Source: Micromonospora andamanensis (lineage in GTDB: Bacteria; Actinomycetota; Actinomycetes; Mycobacteriales; Micromonosporaceae). Taken from it: a stretch of 64,000 bases of DNA. This document shows, one piece after another, positions 45,983 to 54,830 of the stretch. The DNA lies in the NCBI RefSeq assembly GCF_016863495.1, contig NZ_BOOZ01000038.1:1-64000 (forward strand), given 5' to 3'. The translations under genes and the position numbers were made by a program. The first letter of the stretch is position 1. Each line of letters starts with the position of its first letter. Below the pieces are notes generated by a model that saw only the letters and a list, made by a program, of their open reading frames with translations, searched no databases and was not told where the DNA came from.

Positions 45983-47242
45983 GTGTCCAGTCACATTCTC
46001 ATCCTCAACCGATGGAGCAACGAGTTCGGCGAGTACCACCGCTACGTCGACCACCGGAGCAACCGGGTGGCGTACCTGGCCACGCCGGCCGGCCGGGAGC
46101 CGCTCGACGAGCAGCTCGCCGAGGCGATCGTCACGCTGCCCGATCTCGGTGACGTGGCGGCGGTCACCACCCACGCCAAGGAGTTGTCCACCCGGTACGG
46201 ACAGTTCGACCACATCATCGCGCTGTCCGAGTTCGACCTGGAGACGGCGGCGGAGCTACGGGCCATCCTCGATGTGCCAGGTAAGAACTCGGCGGAGGTG
46301 CTGAAGGTCCGCGACAAGCTGGTCATGAAGCGGCACATCGAGCAGGCCGGGCTGCGGGTGCCGGCGTACGGCCCGGCGAACTCGGTCGAGCAGGTGCGGG
46401 AGCTGGTCCGTCGGGTGGGCCTGCCGATCGTGCTCAAGCCCCGGGCCGGTGCCGACAGTCAAGGAGTCTTCGTCTGCCGTACGGAGGCCGAGCTGGACCG
46501 GCTGCTGGCCGACGAGTCGTTCACCGACTACGAGGGCGAGGAGTTCGTCGAGGGCGGGCTCTACCAGGTGGACGGGGTGGTCCAGGACGGTCGGCTGCTT
46601 GTCGTCCGGAGCTGGCAGTGCCTGGCCGGATGTCTCGACTTCGCCCAGGGCACGCCGTTCGGCTCGGTCGCCAACGACGATGCCGAGTTCGAGCGGCGGG
46701 TGGTCTCCTACACCGAGCGGGTGCTGGCCGCGTTGGGCCTCACCGACGACGTGTTCCACCTGGAGTTCTTCCGCACCGACACGCGGATCGGCGACGACGA
46801 GCACGCCGACATGGTCTTCCTGGAGATCGGCGCCCGGGCCGGCGGGGGCCAGGTGCGGTTCGTCTGGCGCGACGTGTACGGCGTCGACCTGATCGACGCC
46901 TCGGTCCGGTTGCAGATCGGGGAGAAACTGGACCTGCCGGCGATGGACCTCGGCACCGTGGCCGGTTACCTGATGATGCCGGAGCCACCGGTCCGCCCGG
47001 CGGTCGTCCACGCCGTCGGTTCCCTGCGTGGTCGGGTGGACGACCTGTACGACGAGACCCTGCCGCCGCCTGGCGCGGTCCTGAACGGCACGGGCGGTGC
47101 CCGCCACACGGCCGGCACGTTCCGGTTCCGGGCGCCCACCGCCGCACGGGTGAAGCAGGCGATCTCCCGGGCCGCCGAGTTGTACGAGCTGTCCTGGTCA
47201 CCGGCGCAGGCCGAGCGCGACGCCACCGGAACGCACGGGTGA
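45983..47242 (+). CDS. ATP-grasp ligase C of the accessory cluster
   Basis: A 419-residue ATP-grasp protein. The nucleotide lobe contains LPIVLKPRAGADSQGVFVC and YEGEEFVEGGLYQVDGVV. Metal ligands are in VFHLEFFRTDTRIG and MVFLEIGARAGGGQV. It differs clearly from ligases A and B in its N-terminal RWSNEFGEYHRYVDH region, so the three are not recent duplicates and should have separate substrates. The GTG at 45983 has CAGGAG 6 nt upstream. The stop overlaps the MFS gene (GTGA). Confidence 0.9.
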   Translation: MSSHILILNRWSNEFGEYHRYVDHRSNRVAYLATPAGREPLDEQLAEAIVTLPDLGDVAAVTTHAKELSTRYGQFDHIIALSEFDLETAAELRAILDVPGKNSAEVLKVRDKLVMKRHIEQAGLRVPAYGPANSVEQVRELVRRVGLPIVLKPRAGADSQGVFVCRTEAELDRLLADESFTDYEGEEFVEGGLYQVDGVVQDGRLLVVRSWQCLAGCLDFAQGTPFGSVANDDAEFERRVVSYTERVLAALGLTDDVFHLEFFRTDTRIGDDEHADMVFLEIGARAGGGQVRFVWRDVYGVDLIDASVRLQIGEKLDLPAMDLGTVAGYLMMPEPPVRPAVVHAVGSLRGRVDDLYDETLPPPGAVLNGTGGARHTAGTFRFRAPTAARVKQAISRAAELYELSWSPAQAERDATGTHG

Positions 47243-48591
47243 GCCAGGACCGCGGAGCCGACTCGCTGCTGTCCGACCCCCCGCCGCCCGATCGGCCGCC
47301 GGAGGTGGCGGCATCGTTGTGGCGCCACCCCGACTTCCTCCGGCTCTGGGGAGCACAGACCATCGCGATGCTCGGTTCCCGAGTGACCGAGTTGGCGCTG
47401 CCGCTCACCGCGATTCTGCTCCTGGACGCCGGACCGACAAGCCTGGGCCTGCTCAACGTCGCCGAGTACCTGCCCTTCACCCTTGTCACGTTGTTCGCCG
47501 GGGTGCTGGCCGACCGTTACCGACGGCGTGGCCTGCTCATCGGTGCCAACATCGGCCGGGCGTTGATCCTGGCGGTGGTGCCGGTGCTCGCCCTGACCGA
47601 TCAGCTGTCCATGACGGCTCTCTACGTGGTGGCCTTCCTGATCGGTGTCCTGACCTCGCAGTTCGACGTCGCTTACCAGGCGTACGTGCCGGTGCTCGTA
47701 TCGCGGGCCCAGCTCGTCGAGGCCAACTCGAAGCTGCAGTCCACCCGGTCCATCGCCGAGACCGGCGGCAAGGGCTTCAGCGGTGTGCTCATCCAGGTGT
47801 TCACCGCTCCCGGCGCGATCATCGTCGACTGCCTGACGTATCTGATCTCCGCCGCGTCCCTGCTGGCCATCAAGACCCGCGAACCACGTCGCTCCACCAC
47901 GTCCCGAGGGTTCAGGGGTGTGTGGAGCGAGATCGGCGAGGGGTTGCGGGCCACCCTCGGTCATCGCATTCTCCGGGCCGTCCTGCTCCAGGCCGCCTGG
48001 TTCAACCTGTTCCATGACGTCGTACTCGTGCTGTTTCCCCTGTACGGCCTCAAGGACCTGGAGCTGTCGCCGGCGCTGCTCGGGTTCATCATCGCCTCGG
48101 CCAGCGTCGGCGCCTTCGGTGGCTCGCTGATCGCAGGTGGGCTGGCGCGACGCCTCGGGATCGGCCCCGCGATGGTCGCGGGCGTGCTGACCTCGGCACT
48201 TGGCCTACTGGCGTTGCCGCTGGCGACGGGCTCGCCGATGGTGCAGTTGCTGCTGCTCGGCGCGGGGTACGTGATCAGCGGCGTGGGCATCACCATCTTC
48301 AACATCCACTCGGTGGCGCTGCGCCAGGCGATCATCCCCAACCGTCTCCTCGGGCGGGTCAGCGGCACCTACCGCTTCGTCGCCTGGGCGGTCATCCCGC
48401 TGGGTGGCCTGCTCGCCGGAGTGCTGGCAAACGTCCTGAGCGCCCGAGGCGCCCTGTTGATCGCCGGCATCGGCCTGATGGTCGGGGCGGTGGTGTTCGC
48501 GTTCACCCCGGCCGGACGGATCGCCGAGGCACCGGAGGGCCCCGAGGCCGAGTTGCCCACGAACCTCAAGCGCTCGGGCGACCCGATGTAG
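47239..48591 (+). CDS. MFS exporter of the accessory cluster
   Basis: A 450-residue major facilitator protein with about twelve transmembrane segments. An N-terminal Pro-rich tail precedes HPDFLRLWGAQTIAMLGS, a typical start of DHA3-type (MefA/enterobactin-exporter-like) members. GVLADRYRRRGLLIGANIGRA is the loop 2-3 motif. It begins inside the ligase C stop codon, so it is most likely the exporter of the cluster product, and may provide self-resistance. Confidence 0.9.
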   Translation: MSQDRGADSLLSDPPPPDRPPEVAASLWRHPDFLRLWGAQTIAMLGSRVTELALPLTAILLLDAGPTSLGLLNVAEYLPFTLVTLFAGVLADRYRRRGLLIGANIGRALILAVVPVLALTDQLSMTALYVVAFLIGVLTSQFDVAYQAYVPVLVSRAQLVEANSKLQSTRSIAETGGKGFSGVLIQVFTAPGAIIVDCLTYLISAASLLAIKTREPRRSTTSRGFRGVWSEIGEGLRATLGHRILRAVLLQAAWFNLFHDVVLVLFPLYGLKDLELSPALLGFIIASASVGAFGGSLIAGGLARRLGIGPAMVAGVLTSALGLLALPLATGSPMVQLLLLGAGYVISGVGITIFNIHSVALRQAIIPNRLLGRVSGTYRFVAWAVIPLGGLLAGVLANVLSARGALLIAGIGLMVGAVVFAFTPAGRIAEAPEGPEAELPTNLKRSGDPM

Positions 48592-48695
48592 CGATCGAGT
48601 CGTGGCCACGGCACCAGACCGCCACCCGTCCGGCACGTGCTCCCGCCGCGCCCCGGGCAGCGATGCAGAATATGGGACGTCGAAGGAGGACATGC

Positions 48696-49319
48696 TTGTT
48701 CATCAAAGTCTGCGGCCTACGGACCTCGACCGATGTCGCCGCCGCCGTACGGGCCGGGGTGGACGCGGTGGGCTTCATGCTGACGGAGAGCGTCCGTCGG
48801 GTGACCCCGACGGAGGCCTGTCGCCTGGCGGCCGAGGTGCCGCCACACGTGCTGACCGTCGGGGTGTTCCGGGGTGAGCCGGTCGACGTCATCCGCGAAT
48901 GTGTGACCACGGCCGGTCTTCGGGCTGTGCAACTGCACGGCGGCGAGCCCCGCGAGCACTACGAGGCGCTGCGCGACCTGGACGTCACGCTGATCAGGGC
49001 GACGTCGCTGGCCGAGGGTCAGGACCTGCAACCCGGCTCGTACGGCGAGGACATGCTGATCATCGACTCTCCCCAGCCGGGTTCCGGCAACCTGTGGAAC
49101 TGGTCCTCCCTGAGGACGAAGCCACTGGCCGGGCGTTGGATGCTTGCCGGTGGTCTCAGCCCCGGCAACGTCACGGCCGCCGTCGCGGCACTGTCTCCGT
49201 GGGGGGTCGACGTCTCCAGCGGAGTGGAGGTGCGCCGGGGGGTCAAGGAACCGCGGCTGATCGCGGAATTCGTAACGGCTGCCCGATCGAACGGGTCAGG
49301 CTCGCCCCATTCCGGTTAG
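48696..49319 (+). CDS. trpF: Phosphoribosylanthranilate isomerase
   Basis: A (beta/alpha)8 enzyme of 207 residues that isomerises phosphoribosylanthranilate to CdRP in tryptophan synthesis. The general-base Cys6 is in FIKVCGLRT and the general-acid Asp124 in MLIIDSPQ. Phosphate binding is by LAGGLSPGNV and GVDVSSGVE. A TTG start at 48696 is chosen because GGAGGA lies 5 nt upstream and the protein then begins in family fashion. ATG codons at 48672 and 48663 lack such a site. Many actinobacteria lack trpF and use PriA, so a dedicated copy in this setting is unusual. The 3' end overlaps the convergent regulator by 77 nt. Confidence 0.92.
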   Translation: MFIKVCGLRTSTDVAAAVRAGVDAVGFMLTESVRRVTPTEACRLAAEVPPHVLTVGVFRGEPVDVIRECVTTAGLRAVQLHGGEPREHYEALRDLDVTLIRATSLAEGQDLQPGSYGEDMLIIDSPQPGSGNLWNWSSLRTKPLAGRWMLAGGLSPGNVTAAVAALSPWGVDVSSGVEVRRGVKEPRLIAEFVTAARSNGSGSPHSG

Positions 49320-50730
49320 GCCGAGGGTCCGCGTACCGGGCGTAGGACTCACCGACGCGGGCGAGCGCCTCGTTGATGTCACTTGGCCGTACCGCCGAGT
49401 AGCCGATGACCAGCGCTGGACGGTTGGTGAGGCGGGGGGACTCGGCGAGACGGAAGTGCGCGCCCCCGCGCAGAAGAACCGACAGGCGCAGGGCTCCGTC
49501 GACGACGGCCGCCTCGTCCACGTGGTGGGGCAGCTCGACGTAGACGTGACGGCCGGCGGAGGCGCCCCTGATGCTCGCACCTGGCAGATGTCGCCGTACC
49601 GCCTGGACGACGGTCTCCAGTCTGGACCGGTACCTCGGCCGCAGCCGTCGCAGGTGCCGGTCGAGCAGGCCGGCACGGAGGAACTCCGACACGGCCAGTT
49701 GGGTGATGCTGTCGGAGCCCTGGTCCGATGTGGCCCGTGCTCGTTCGACCGCGCCGAACAGCCATTCCGGCACGGCGAGCCAACCGAGGCGCAACCCGGG
49801 GGCGAGTACCTTGCTCAGGCTTCCGCCGTAGACGACCCGCTCCGGGTCGCTGCCCTGGATCGCCGGTGGCCGCTCCCGCTGGTCGAACCAGAACTCCGTG
49901 TCGTAGTCATCCTCGATGATGATTCCGTCGACGTCACTCGCCCACCGCAGCAGCGCTTGCCGGCGTTCGAGCGACATCGTCGCCCCGGTGGGAAACTGGT
50001 GGGCCGCGGTGATCAGGACAGCGCGGACACCACTGCGCGCCAGGGCGTCGAGGTCCACACCGTCGGCATCCACAGGTACGGGCAGCGCGCGCATGCCGGT
50101 GCTGCGGATGAAGTGGAACTGCTTGCCGCTACCGGGATTCTCCACACCGATCCGGTCGATGCCCACCGTCGGCAGGGTCCGGCAGATTAGACCGAGGCCG
50201 TGGGCGAAGCCCATCGTGACCATGGTGTGGGCGGGTTCCACCCGTACGCCCCGCACCCGGCCCAGGTAGCTCGCCAACTCCGTACGCAGCGCCGGGATGC
50301 CGGTTATCGGCGGGTAGCTCAGGTCGTTGGCACCCAGGCTCTGCGTCGCCCGTTGGTAGCACGACAGCCATTCCTGAAGTGGAAAGTTCGTCACGTCCGT
50401 CGCACCGACACGAAGGTCCCAGCGCACGGCCGGTGCCGTCGGCTCGTCGAGACCGGATCCCCGCTCCACACCGACGACGGGCCGGGTGGCGACGCGGGTA
50501 CCCGAACCCTGGACGGCTTCCAGGTACCCCTCCGCGCTCATCTGCTCGTACGCCTCGACCACCACGCTGCGCGACACTCCGATGTCACGAGCCAACAGAC
50601 GGCTTGACGGCAGCGGCACGCCGGGTAGGAGAACGCCATTTCGAATCTTCTCCTTGATAGCGCTCTGGATCTGCCGGCTAAGCGGCTCGTCGACATCCCT
50701 GCAAACGCTGATTGTCAGATGCCACGGCAT
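49243..50730 (-). CDS. MocR-type (GntR + aminotransferase) regulator of the cluster
   Basis: A 495-residue PdxR/MocR-family transcription factor. Residues 1-75 form a GntR winged helix (PLPSSRLLARDIGVSRSVVV). Residues 110-470 are a fold-type I aminotransferase domain with PLP lysine Lys307 in YGGSLSKVLAPGLRLGW and the EDDYDTEFWF segment. MocR proteins sense PLP or amino-compound adducts. Leu486 is encoded by TTA (49273-49275), a possible bldA control point. It lies alone on the minus strand between the two operons and is the only regulator seen in the cluster. Confidence 0.92.
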   Translation of the reverse strand: MPWHLTISVCRDVDEPLSRQIQSAIKEKIRNGVLLPGVPLPSSRLLARDIGVSRSVVVEAYEQMSAEGYLEAVQGSGTRVATRPVVGVERGSGLDEPTAPAVRWDLRVGATDVTNFPLQEWLSCYQRATQSLGANDLSYPPITGIPALRTELASYLGRVRGVRVEPAHTMVTMGFAHGLGLICRTLPTVGIDRIGVENPGSGKQFHFIRSTGMRALPVPVDADGVDLDALARSGVRAVLITAAHQFPTGATMSLERRQALLRWASDVDGIIIEDDYDTEFWFDQRERPPAIQGSDPERVVYGGSLSKVLAPGLRLGWLAVPEWLFGAVERARATSDQGSDSITQLAVSEFLRAGLLDRHLRRLRPRYRSRLETVVQAVRRHLPGASIRGASAGRHVYVELPHHVDEAAVVDGALRLSVLLRGGAHFRLAESPRLTNRPALVIGYSAVRPSDINEALARVGESYARYADPRPNRNGASLTRSIGQPLRIPRSAAVP

Positions 50731-51368
50731 TCTGGAATTGCCCCCTCAGCATGGCAGCATCGCCCTTGGCTTTTGCTCATCGGATCCCACGTGCTGAACT
50801 TTCAGGTCGGTCACCAATGACCGAATCCGATGATCGCCGCCCCACCCACAATGGCACGCAGAGTGGATTCTAGCGTCGACCCCCAGTCGACACCGAATCG
50901 TGGCCGGCGAAACAACGCCGCTGACCCCCCGGCGCGGAGGGCCCCATCGTGGATCACCGGCCGTCCGTAGCGCACCCTTTAGCCGAATCGGCCGGGATGA
51001 TCCCGCAACATAAAGTAGGTGATATCGGACGGAGTGTAGCCATGCGCAACTAGCACCACCGAACTACGCCCATTTCGACGCTTTCGTGCTTGCTATGGCC
51101 ATATGCACCTCATGCGGAAGCAGGAGAGGGCCATCACATAGGCGGCAATTACTGCCCGGACGGTGCACCGGGGAGACGATCCGGCGGAGCGAAGATTGAC
51201 CAATACGTGGACGACACCCAGGTCAACGCAGACGATTCGCAGCGTAACCCGGTCCTGGTCTGCCGATGTCCCTGTTCAGTGGTCTGGGCCGGGCGACCGG
51301 CCGGCTGATTGGATCGCCGCTGGCACTCAGTGGCCGAGCATTCACGCCCACCGCTTGGAGCTGTACAA
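50731..51368. other. 638-bp divergent control region of the cluster
   Basis: Separates the regulator from the eleven-gene right operon. It is AT-richer than the genes around it and contains the inverted repeat at 50807-50824, a GTCGAC-N5-GTCGAC pair (50875-50891) and three CCGAATC words at about 50821, 50893 and 50982. I found no credible gene or Trp-rich leader peptide. The length allows several regulator sites or a small RNA. Confidence 0.5.
50807..50824. promoter_or_regulatory. Inverted repeat, candidate operator of the MocR regulator
   Basis: TCGGTCA-CCAA-TGACCGA, perfect 7-bp arms with a 4-nt spacer, ends 77 nt before the regulator ATG. The position fits autoregulation or control of the divergent operon. 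MocR proteins often use direct rather than inverted repeats, so another regulator is possible. Confidence 0.45.
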
Positions 51369-52724
51369 ATGGTTACTATGGTCAGCTCGCCCACCGATTC
51401 CAGAGCAGCGGACCCGCGCGCCGGCACCGTTGTCGAGGTGGCCGACTTCGATCGCCTCATCGCCAGCCGGAAGGCGGTCGTCGGCATCATCGGGCTCGGG
51501 TACACCGGCTTGCCGCTGGCTACCGGTTTCGCCGCGGCGGGCTTCTCAGTGGTCGGTCTCGACACGGATGCCGAGAAGATCAACGCCATCCTCCGGGGCG
51601 AGTCCTACCTGCCCGACGTCTCGGACCTGGAGCTGGAGGAACTGCACCCGCGGTTGTCGGTGGGCACGTCCCCGGCCGCGATGGCGGCGGCAGACGCCGT
51701 GGTCGTCTGTGTCCCGACACCTACCAGTCACGGCGTCGCCGACCTCTCACACGTCGACGCGGCCCTTGCCGCGGTGGTCCCGCACCTGCGACCGGGAACG
51801 CTGCTGGTGTTGCAGTCCACCATCCCGCCGGGCACCACGTCCGCTGCGGCGCGCCGGCTCACCCGCGAGGGTGGCATCCGCATCGGCACCGACCTCTACC
51901 TGGCGATGGCTCCGGAGCGGATCAATCCGGCGAACGCCGACGGCTGGCGGATGACGAACACGCCCAAACTCGTCGGCGGCTTCACCCCCGAGTGCACCCG
52001 CCGGGCCACCGTGTTGTTCGAGCAGGTCTGCGAGCAGGTCCACCCGGTCTCCAGCCCGGAGGTCGCCGAGCTGGCGAAGGTCTTCGAGAACACCTTCCGG
52101 CTGGTCAACATCGCCCTGAGTCTGGAACTGTCCGACCTCTGCCGGCACCTGCGGATTCCGGTCCGGGAAGTCATCGACGCGGCGGCGACCAAACCGTACG
52201 GCTTCCTCGCGCACTACCCGGGCCCCGGCGTCGGCGGCGAGTGCATCCCTGTCGATCCGCTCTTCCTCCAGCCGTTGGCGCAACTGGCGGGCACGGATCT
52301 CAGCCTGGTCCAGGCCGCACACCGACGGATCACCGAGCGCCCGGGGCAGGTCGTCGACCGGATCGTGGAGCTCATCGCGGCCGGGGGCGGAACGATCCAG
52401 CAGGCCCGGGTGCTGATCGTCGGTGTCAGCTACAAGGAGGGCGTCGCCGACCTGCGCAACGCGCCGGCCCTGGACATCATCCGGGCGCTGCGGCACTGCG
52501 GCGCGCAGGTCAGCTACTACGACCCGCTGGTGCCGTCGATGGTCCTCGACAACCAGGCCGTGCCCGTGGCGGCCTGGACGCCCACGGAGCTCGCCGCCCA
52601 GGACTGCGTCGTGCTGGTAACCCCGCACAACCGCATCGCGGCGGACCCGCACTGGAGCGCGGCACCGCTGGTGCTGGACACGCGCAACGTCCTGACGCCG
52701 GGCGACAACATCGAAATCCTGTGA
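51369..52724 (+). CDS. Nucleotide-sugar 6-dehydrogenase (UDP-GlcNAc/UDP-ManNAc type)
   Basis: Oxidises C6 of an NDP-sugar to the uronic acid in two NAD steps. The 451-residue protein has the cofactor loop GLGYTGLPLATGFA (42-55), the active-site Lys237 (ELAKVFENTFR) and catalytic Cys292 (GVGGECIPVDP). The ECIPVDPLFL version resembles the WbpA/WecC group more than plain UDP-glucose dehydrogenase. The ATG at 51369 follows GGAG by 8 nt. It starts the right operon. With the Gfo/Idh and DegT genes it suggests an amino-uronate branch. Confidence 0.92.
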   Translation: MVTMVSSPTDSRAADPRAGTVVEVADFDRLIASRKAVVGIIGLGYTGLPLATGFAAAGFSVVGLDTDAEKINAILRGESYLPDVSDLELEELHPRLSVGTSPAAMAAADAVVVCVPTPTSHGVADLSHVDAALAAVVPHLRPGTLLVLQSTIPPGTTSAAARRLTREGGIRIGTDLYLAMAPERINPANADGWRMTNTPKLVGGFTPECTRRATVLFEQVCEQVHPVSSPEVAELAKVFENTFRLVNIALSLELSDLCRHLRIPVREVIDAAATKPYGFLAHYPGPGVGGECIPVDPLFLQPLAQLAGTDLSLVQAAHRRITERPGQVVDRIVELIAAGGGTIQQARVLIVGVSYKEGVADLRNAPALDIIRALRHCGAQVSYYDPLVPSMVLDNQAVPVAAWTPTELAAQDCVVLVTPHNRIAADPHWSAAPLVLDTRNVLTPGDNIEIL

Positions 52725-52854
52725 CGCCGGCCTCCCGCTCCCTGCCCGTGGCACCGGCCGGACTCGACGCACTGCGCGGCGAGCCAACTGCCGTCACCGC
52801 CGCCGAACACGACTCGCGATGACGCAGTCACCACTACCCAGCAAGGAGTTCCGC

Positions 52855-53646
52855 ATGCATCTCGACGACATCGTCGCCGCGAAGCGGTCGGCCTGGACAG
52901 GTGCGCGAGCGCCGGTGTCGAAGACGGGCGGGCGTGCCACGCCCGCCCGTCCCGGCACGTTCGCCGCCGCCCTGAGCGGTACCGACGTGGGCATCATCGC
53001 CGAGGTCAAACCGAAGTCGCCGTCCAAGGGCGACCTGCTGCCCCTGACCGAGGCGGTGCCCCTGGCCCGCACGTACGCCGGAGCGGGCGCCGCCGCGGTG
53101 TCGGTCCTGGCCGACACCGCCTACTTCGGTGGCTCGCCGGACCTGGTCGCGCAGGTCGCCAACGACCCCGAGGTCACCGTTCCGGTGCTGTTCAAGGACT
53201 TCCTGGTCGACGTACGGCAGGTGCAGCTCGCACACGACTGCGGTGCCGACGCGGTGCTGGTCATCGTCCGGGCGGTCGACGACGCCCTGCTCGCCGACCT
53301 CCTCGCGGCCGCCGACGATCTCGGAATCGACGCGCTCGTCGAGACGTTCACCGAGGCGGAGGTGGACCGGGCCGTCCGGGCCGGCGCCCGGATCGTCGGC
53401 GTGAACAACCGCGACCTGCGCACCTTCGCGGTCGACCTGGACAACTCGACGCGGCTGCGTCGGTTGATCCCGCCCGCCGTGCTGACGGTGAGCGAGAGCG
53501 GCCTGCACACCTCGGCCGACCTGGCCCGCATCGGTGCGCACGGCTTTCACGCCGCCCTGATCGGCGAGAGCCTGCTGACCAGTGACGACCCGGCGGACAA
53601 GCTCCGTTCGCTGCGCGGTGTCCGGATCGTGCAGGCAGTGCGATGA
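52855..53646 (+). CDS. trpC: Indole-3-glycerol phosphate synthase
   Basis: Closes the indole ring from CdRP, the product of TrpF. The 263-residue (beta/alpha)8 protein has IIAEVKPKSPSKG, VPVLFKDFLVD, VNNRDLRTF and VSESGL, the active-site and phosphate segments. Residues about 20-40 are a short Pro/Thr-rich stretch. The ATG at 52855 has AAGGAG 6 nt upstream. An earlier in-frame ATG at 52819 lacks it. It overlaps trpB by 4 nt. Confidence 0.95.
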   Translation: MHLDDIVAAKRSAWTGARAPVSKTGGRATPARPGTFAAALSGTDVGIIAEVKPKSPSKGDLLPLTEAVPLARTYAGAGAAAVSVLADTAYFGGSPDLVAQVANDPEVTVPVLFKDFLVDVRQVQLAHDCGADAVLVIVRAVDDALLADLLAAADDLGIDALVETFTEAEVDRAVRAGARIVGVNNRDLRTFAVDLDNSTRLRRLIPPAVLTVSESGLHTSADLARIGAHGFHAALIGESLLTSDDPADKLRSLRGVRIVQAVR

Positions 53647-54830
53647 GCGGGTGGTTCGGCGGGTACGGCGGCCAGTTCGTGGCGGAGACGTTGGTGGCTC
53701 CGTTGGAGGAACTGGAGGCGGCGTACCAGAAGGCCCAGGCCAGCGAGGATTTCCTCAGCGAGCTGGACGACCTGTTGAACAGGTTCGTCGGCCGGCCCAC
53801 CCCGCTTACCAGACTTCGCAGGTTGGGGGTCGAGGCCAACGGCTGCACCCTCTGGCTCAAGCGGGAGGACCTGACCCACACCGGCGCACATAAGATCAAC
53901 AACGCGATCGGGCAGGCTCTGCTGGCCCGACGCATCGGCAAGCGGCGCATCATCGCCGAGACCGGGGCGGGCCAGCACGGTGTGGCGGTCGCGGCGGCGT
54001 GCGCTCATCTCCAGCTCGACGCGACCATCTACATGGGACGCGTCGACGCCGAGCGGCAGGCGCCGAACGTCCAGCGGATGGAGCTGCTGGGGGCCGAAGT
54101 GCGTCTGGTCGACAACGGCACGGCGACCCTCAAGGACGCCATCAACGAGGCGATCCGCGACTGGATCGCCCACCCAGACTCCACCCACTACCTGCTCGGC
54201 TCGGTGGTCGGGCCACATCCCTTCCCCACGATCGTGCGCGGCTTCCAGTCCGTCATCGGCCGGGAGGCCCGGCAGCAGTTCCTGGACAGCGTCGGCGATC
54301 TGCCCGACGCGGTGGTGGCCTGCGTCGGCGGCGGCAGCAACTCGGTCGGGATGTTCAGCGCGTTCCTCGACGACCCGGTACGCCTGATCGGCGTACAGGC
54401 GGCCGGTGAGGGGCTGGGTCCGGGCGGCCGGCACGCCGCACCGCTGCTCTACGGCGAGCCCGGCGTCCTGCAAGGTACCCGCACCTACCTCCTTCAGGAC
54501 GACGACGGGCAGATCCTGCTGACCCACAGCGTGGCACCGGGACTGGACTACCCAGGTGTCGGACCGGAGCACAGCTACTTCAAGGACACCGGCCGGGTCG
54601 AGTACCGAACGGCCAGCGACGACCAGGCGCTCGCCACCTTCGCGCTGCTCAGCCGCGCCGAGGGGATCATCCCCGCCCTGGAGTCCGCGCACGCGGTGGC
54701 GGGCGGGCTCGAACTGGCTGAGGAACTGCCGCACGGCAGCAACATCCTGGTGAACCTCTCCGGACGCGGCGACAAGGACCTGGTCAGCGCGCTGGCAGCG
54801 ATACGCGAACGGGATGGAGCAGACAGGTGA
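53643..54830 (+). CDS. trpB: Tryptophan synthase beta subunit
   Basis: A PLP enzyme of 395 residues that condenses indole with serine. Lys84 (THTGAHKINN) binds PLP, Glu107 (AETGAGQHG) is the catalytic acid and GGGSNS binds the cofactor phosphate. The GPGGRHAA and SVAPGLDYPGVGPEH segments are of the TrpA-dependent TrpB1 type. No catalytic residue is missing, so normal chemistry is expected, though a different beta-substituted substrate cannot be excluded. Coupled by overlap to trpC and trpA. Confidence 0.95.
   Translation: MSGWFGGYGGQFVAETLVAPLEELEAAYQKAQASEDFLSELDDLLNRFVGRPTPLTRLRRLGVEANGCTLWLKREDLTHTGAHKINNAIGQALLARRIGKRRIIAETGAGQHGVAVAAACAHLQLDATIYMGRVDAERQAPNVQRMELLGAEVRLVDNGTATLKDAINEAIRDWIAHPDSTHYLLGSVVGPHPFPTIVRGFQSVIGREARQQFLDSVGDLPDAVVACVGGGSNSVGMFSAFLDDPVRLIGVQAAGEGLGPGGRHAAPLLYGEPGVLQGTRTYLLQDDDGQILLTHSVAPGLDYPGVGPEHSYFKDTGRVEYRTASDDQALATFALLSRAEGIIPALESAHAVAGGLELAEELPHGSNILVNLSGRGDKDLVSALAAIRERDGADR

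Noticed and set aside
48692..48877. ATG at 48692 following the GGAGGA site in a different frame
   Set aside because: The frame gives an Arg-rich product without family features. The trpF frame from TTG at 48696 keeps the catalytic Cys and uses the same ribosome site.
50731..51368. Possible tryptophan leader peptide, T-box or other riboswitch before the right operon
   Set aside because: No short frame with clustered Trp codons and no recognisable T-box specifier or antiterminator sequence could be seen by eye.
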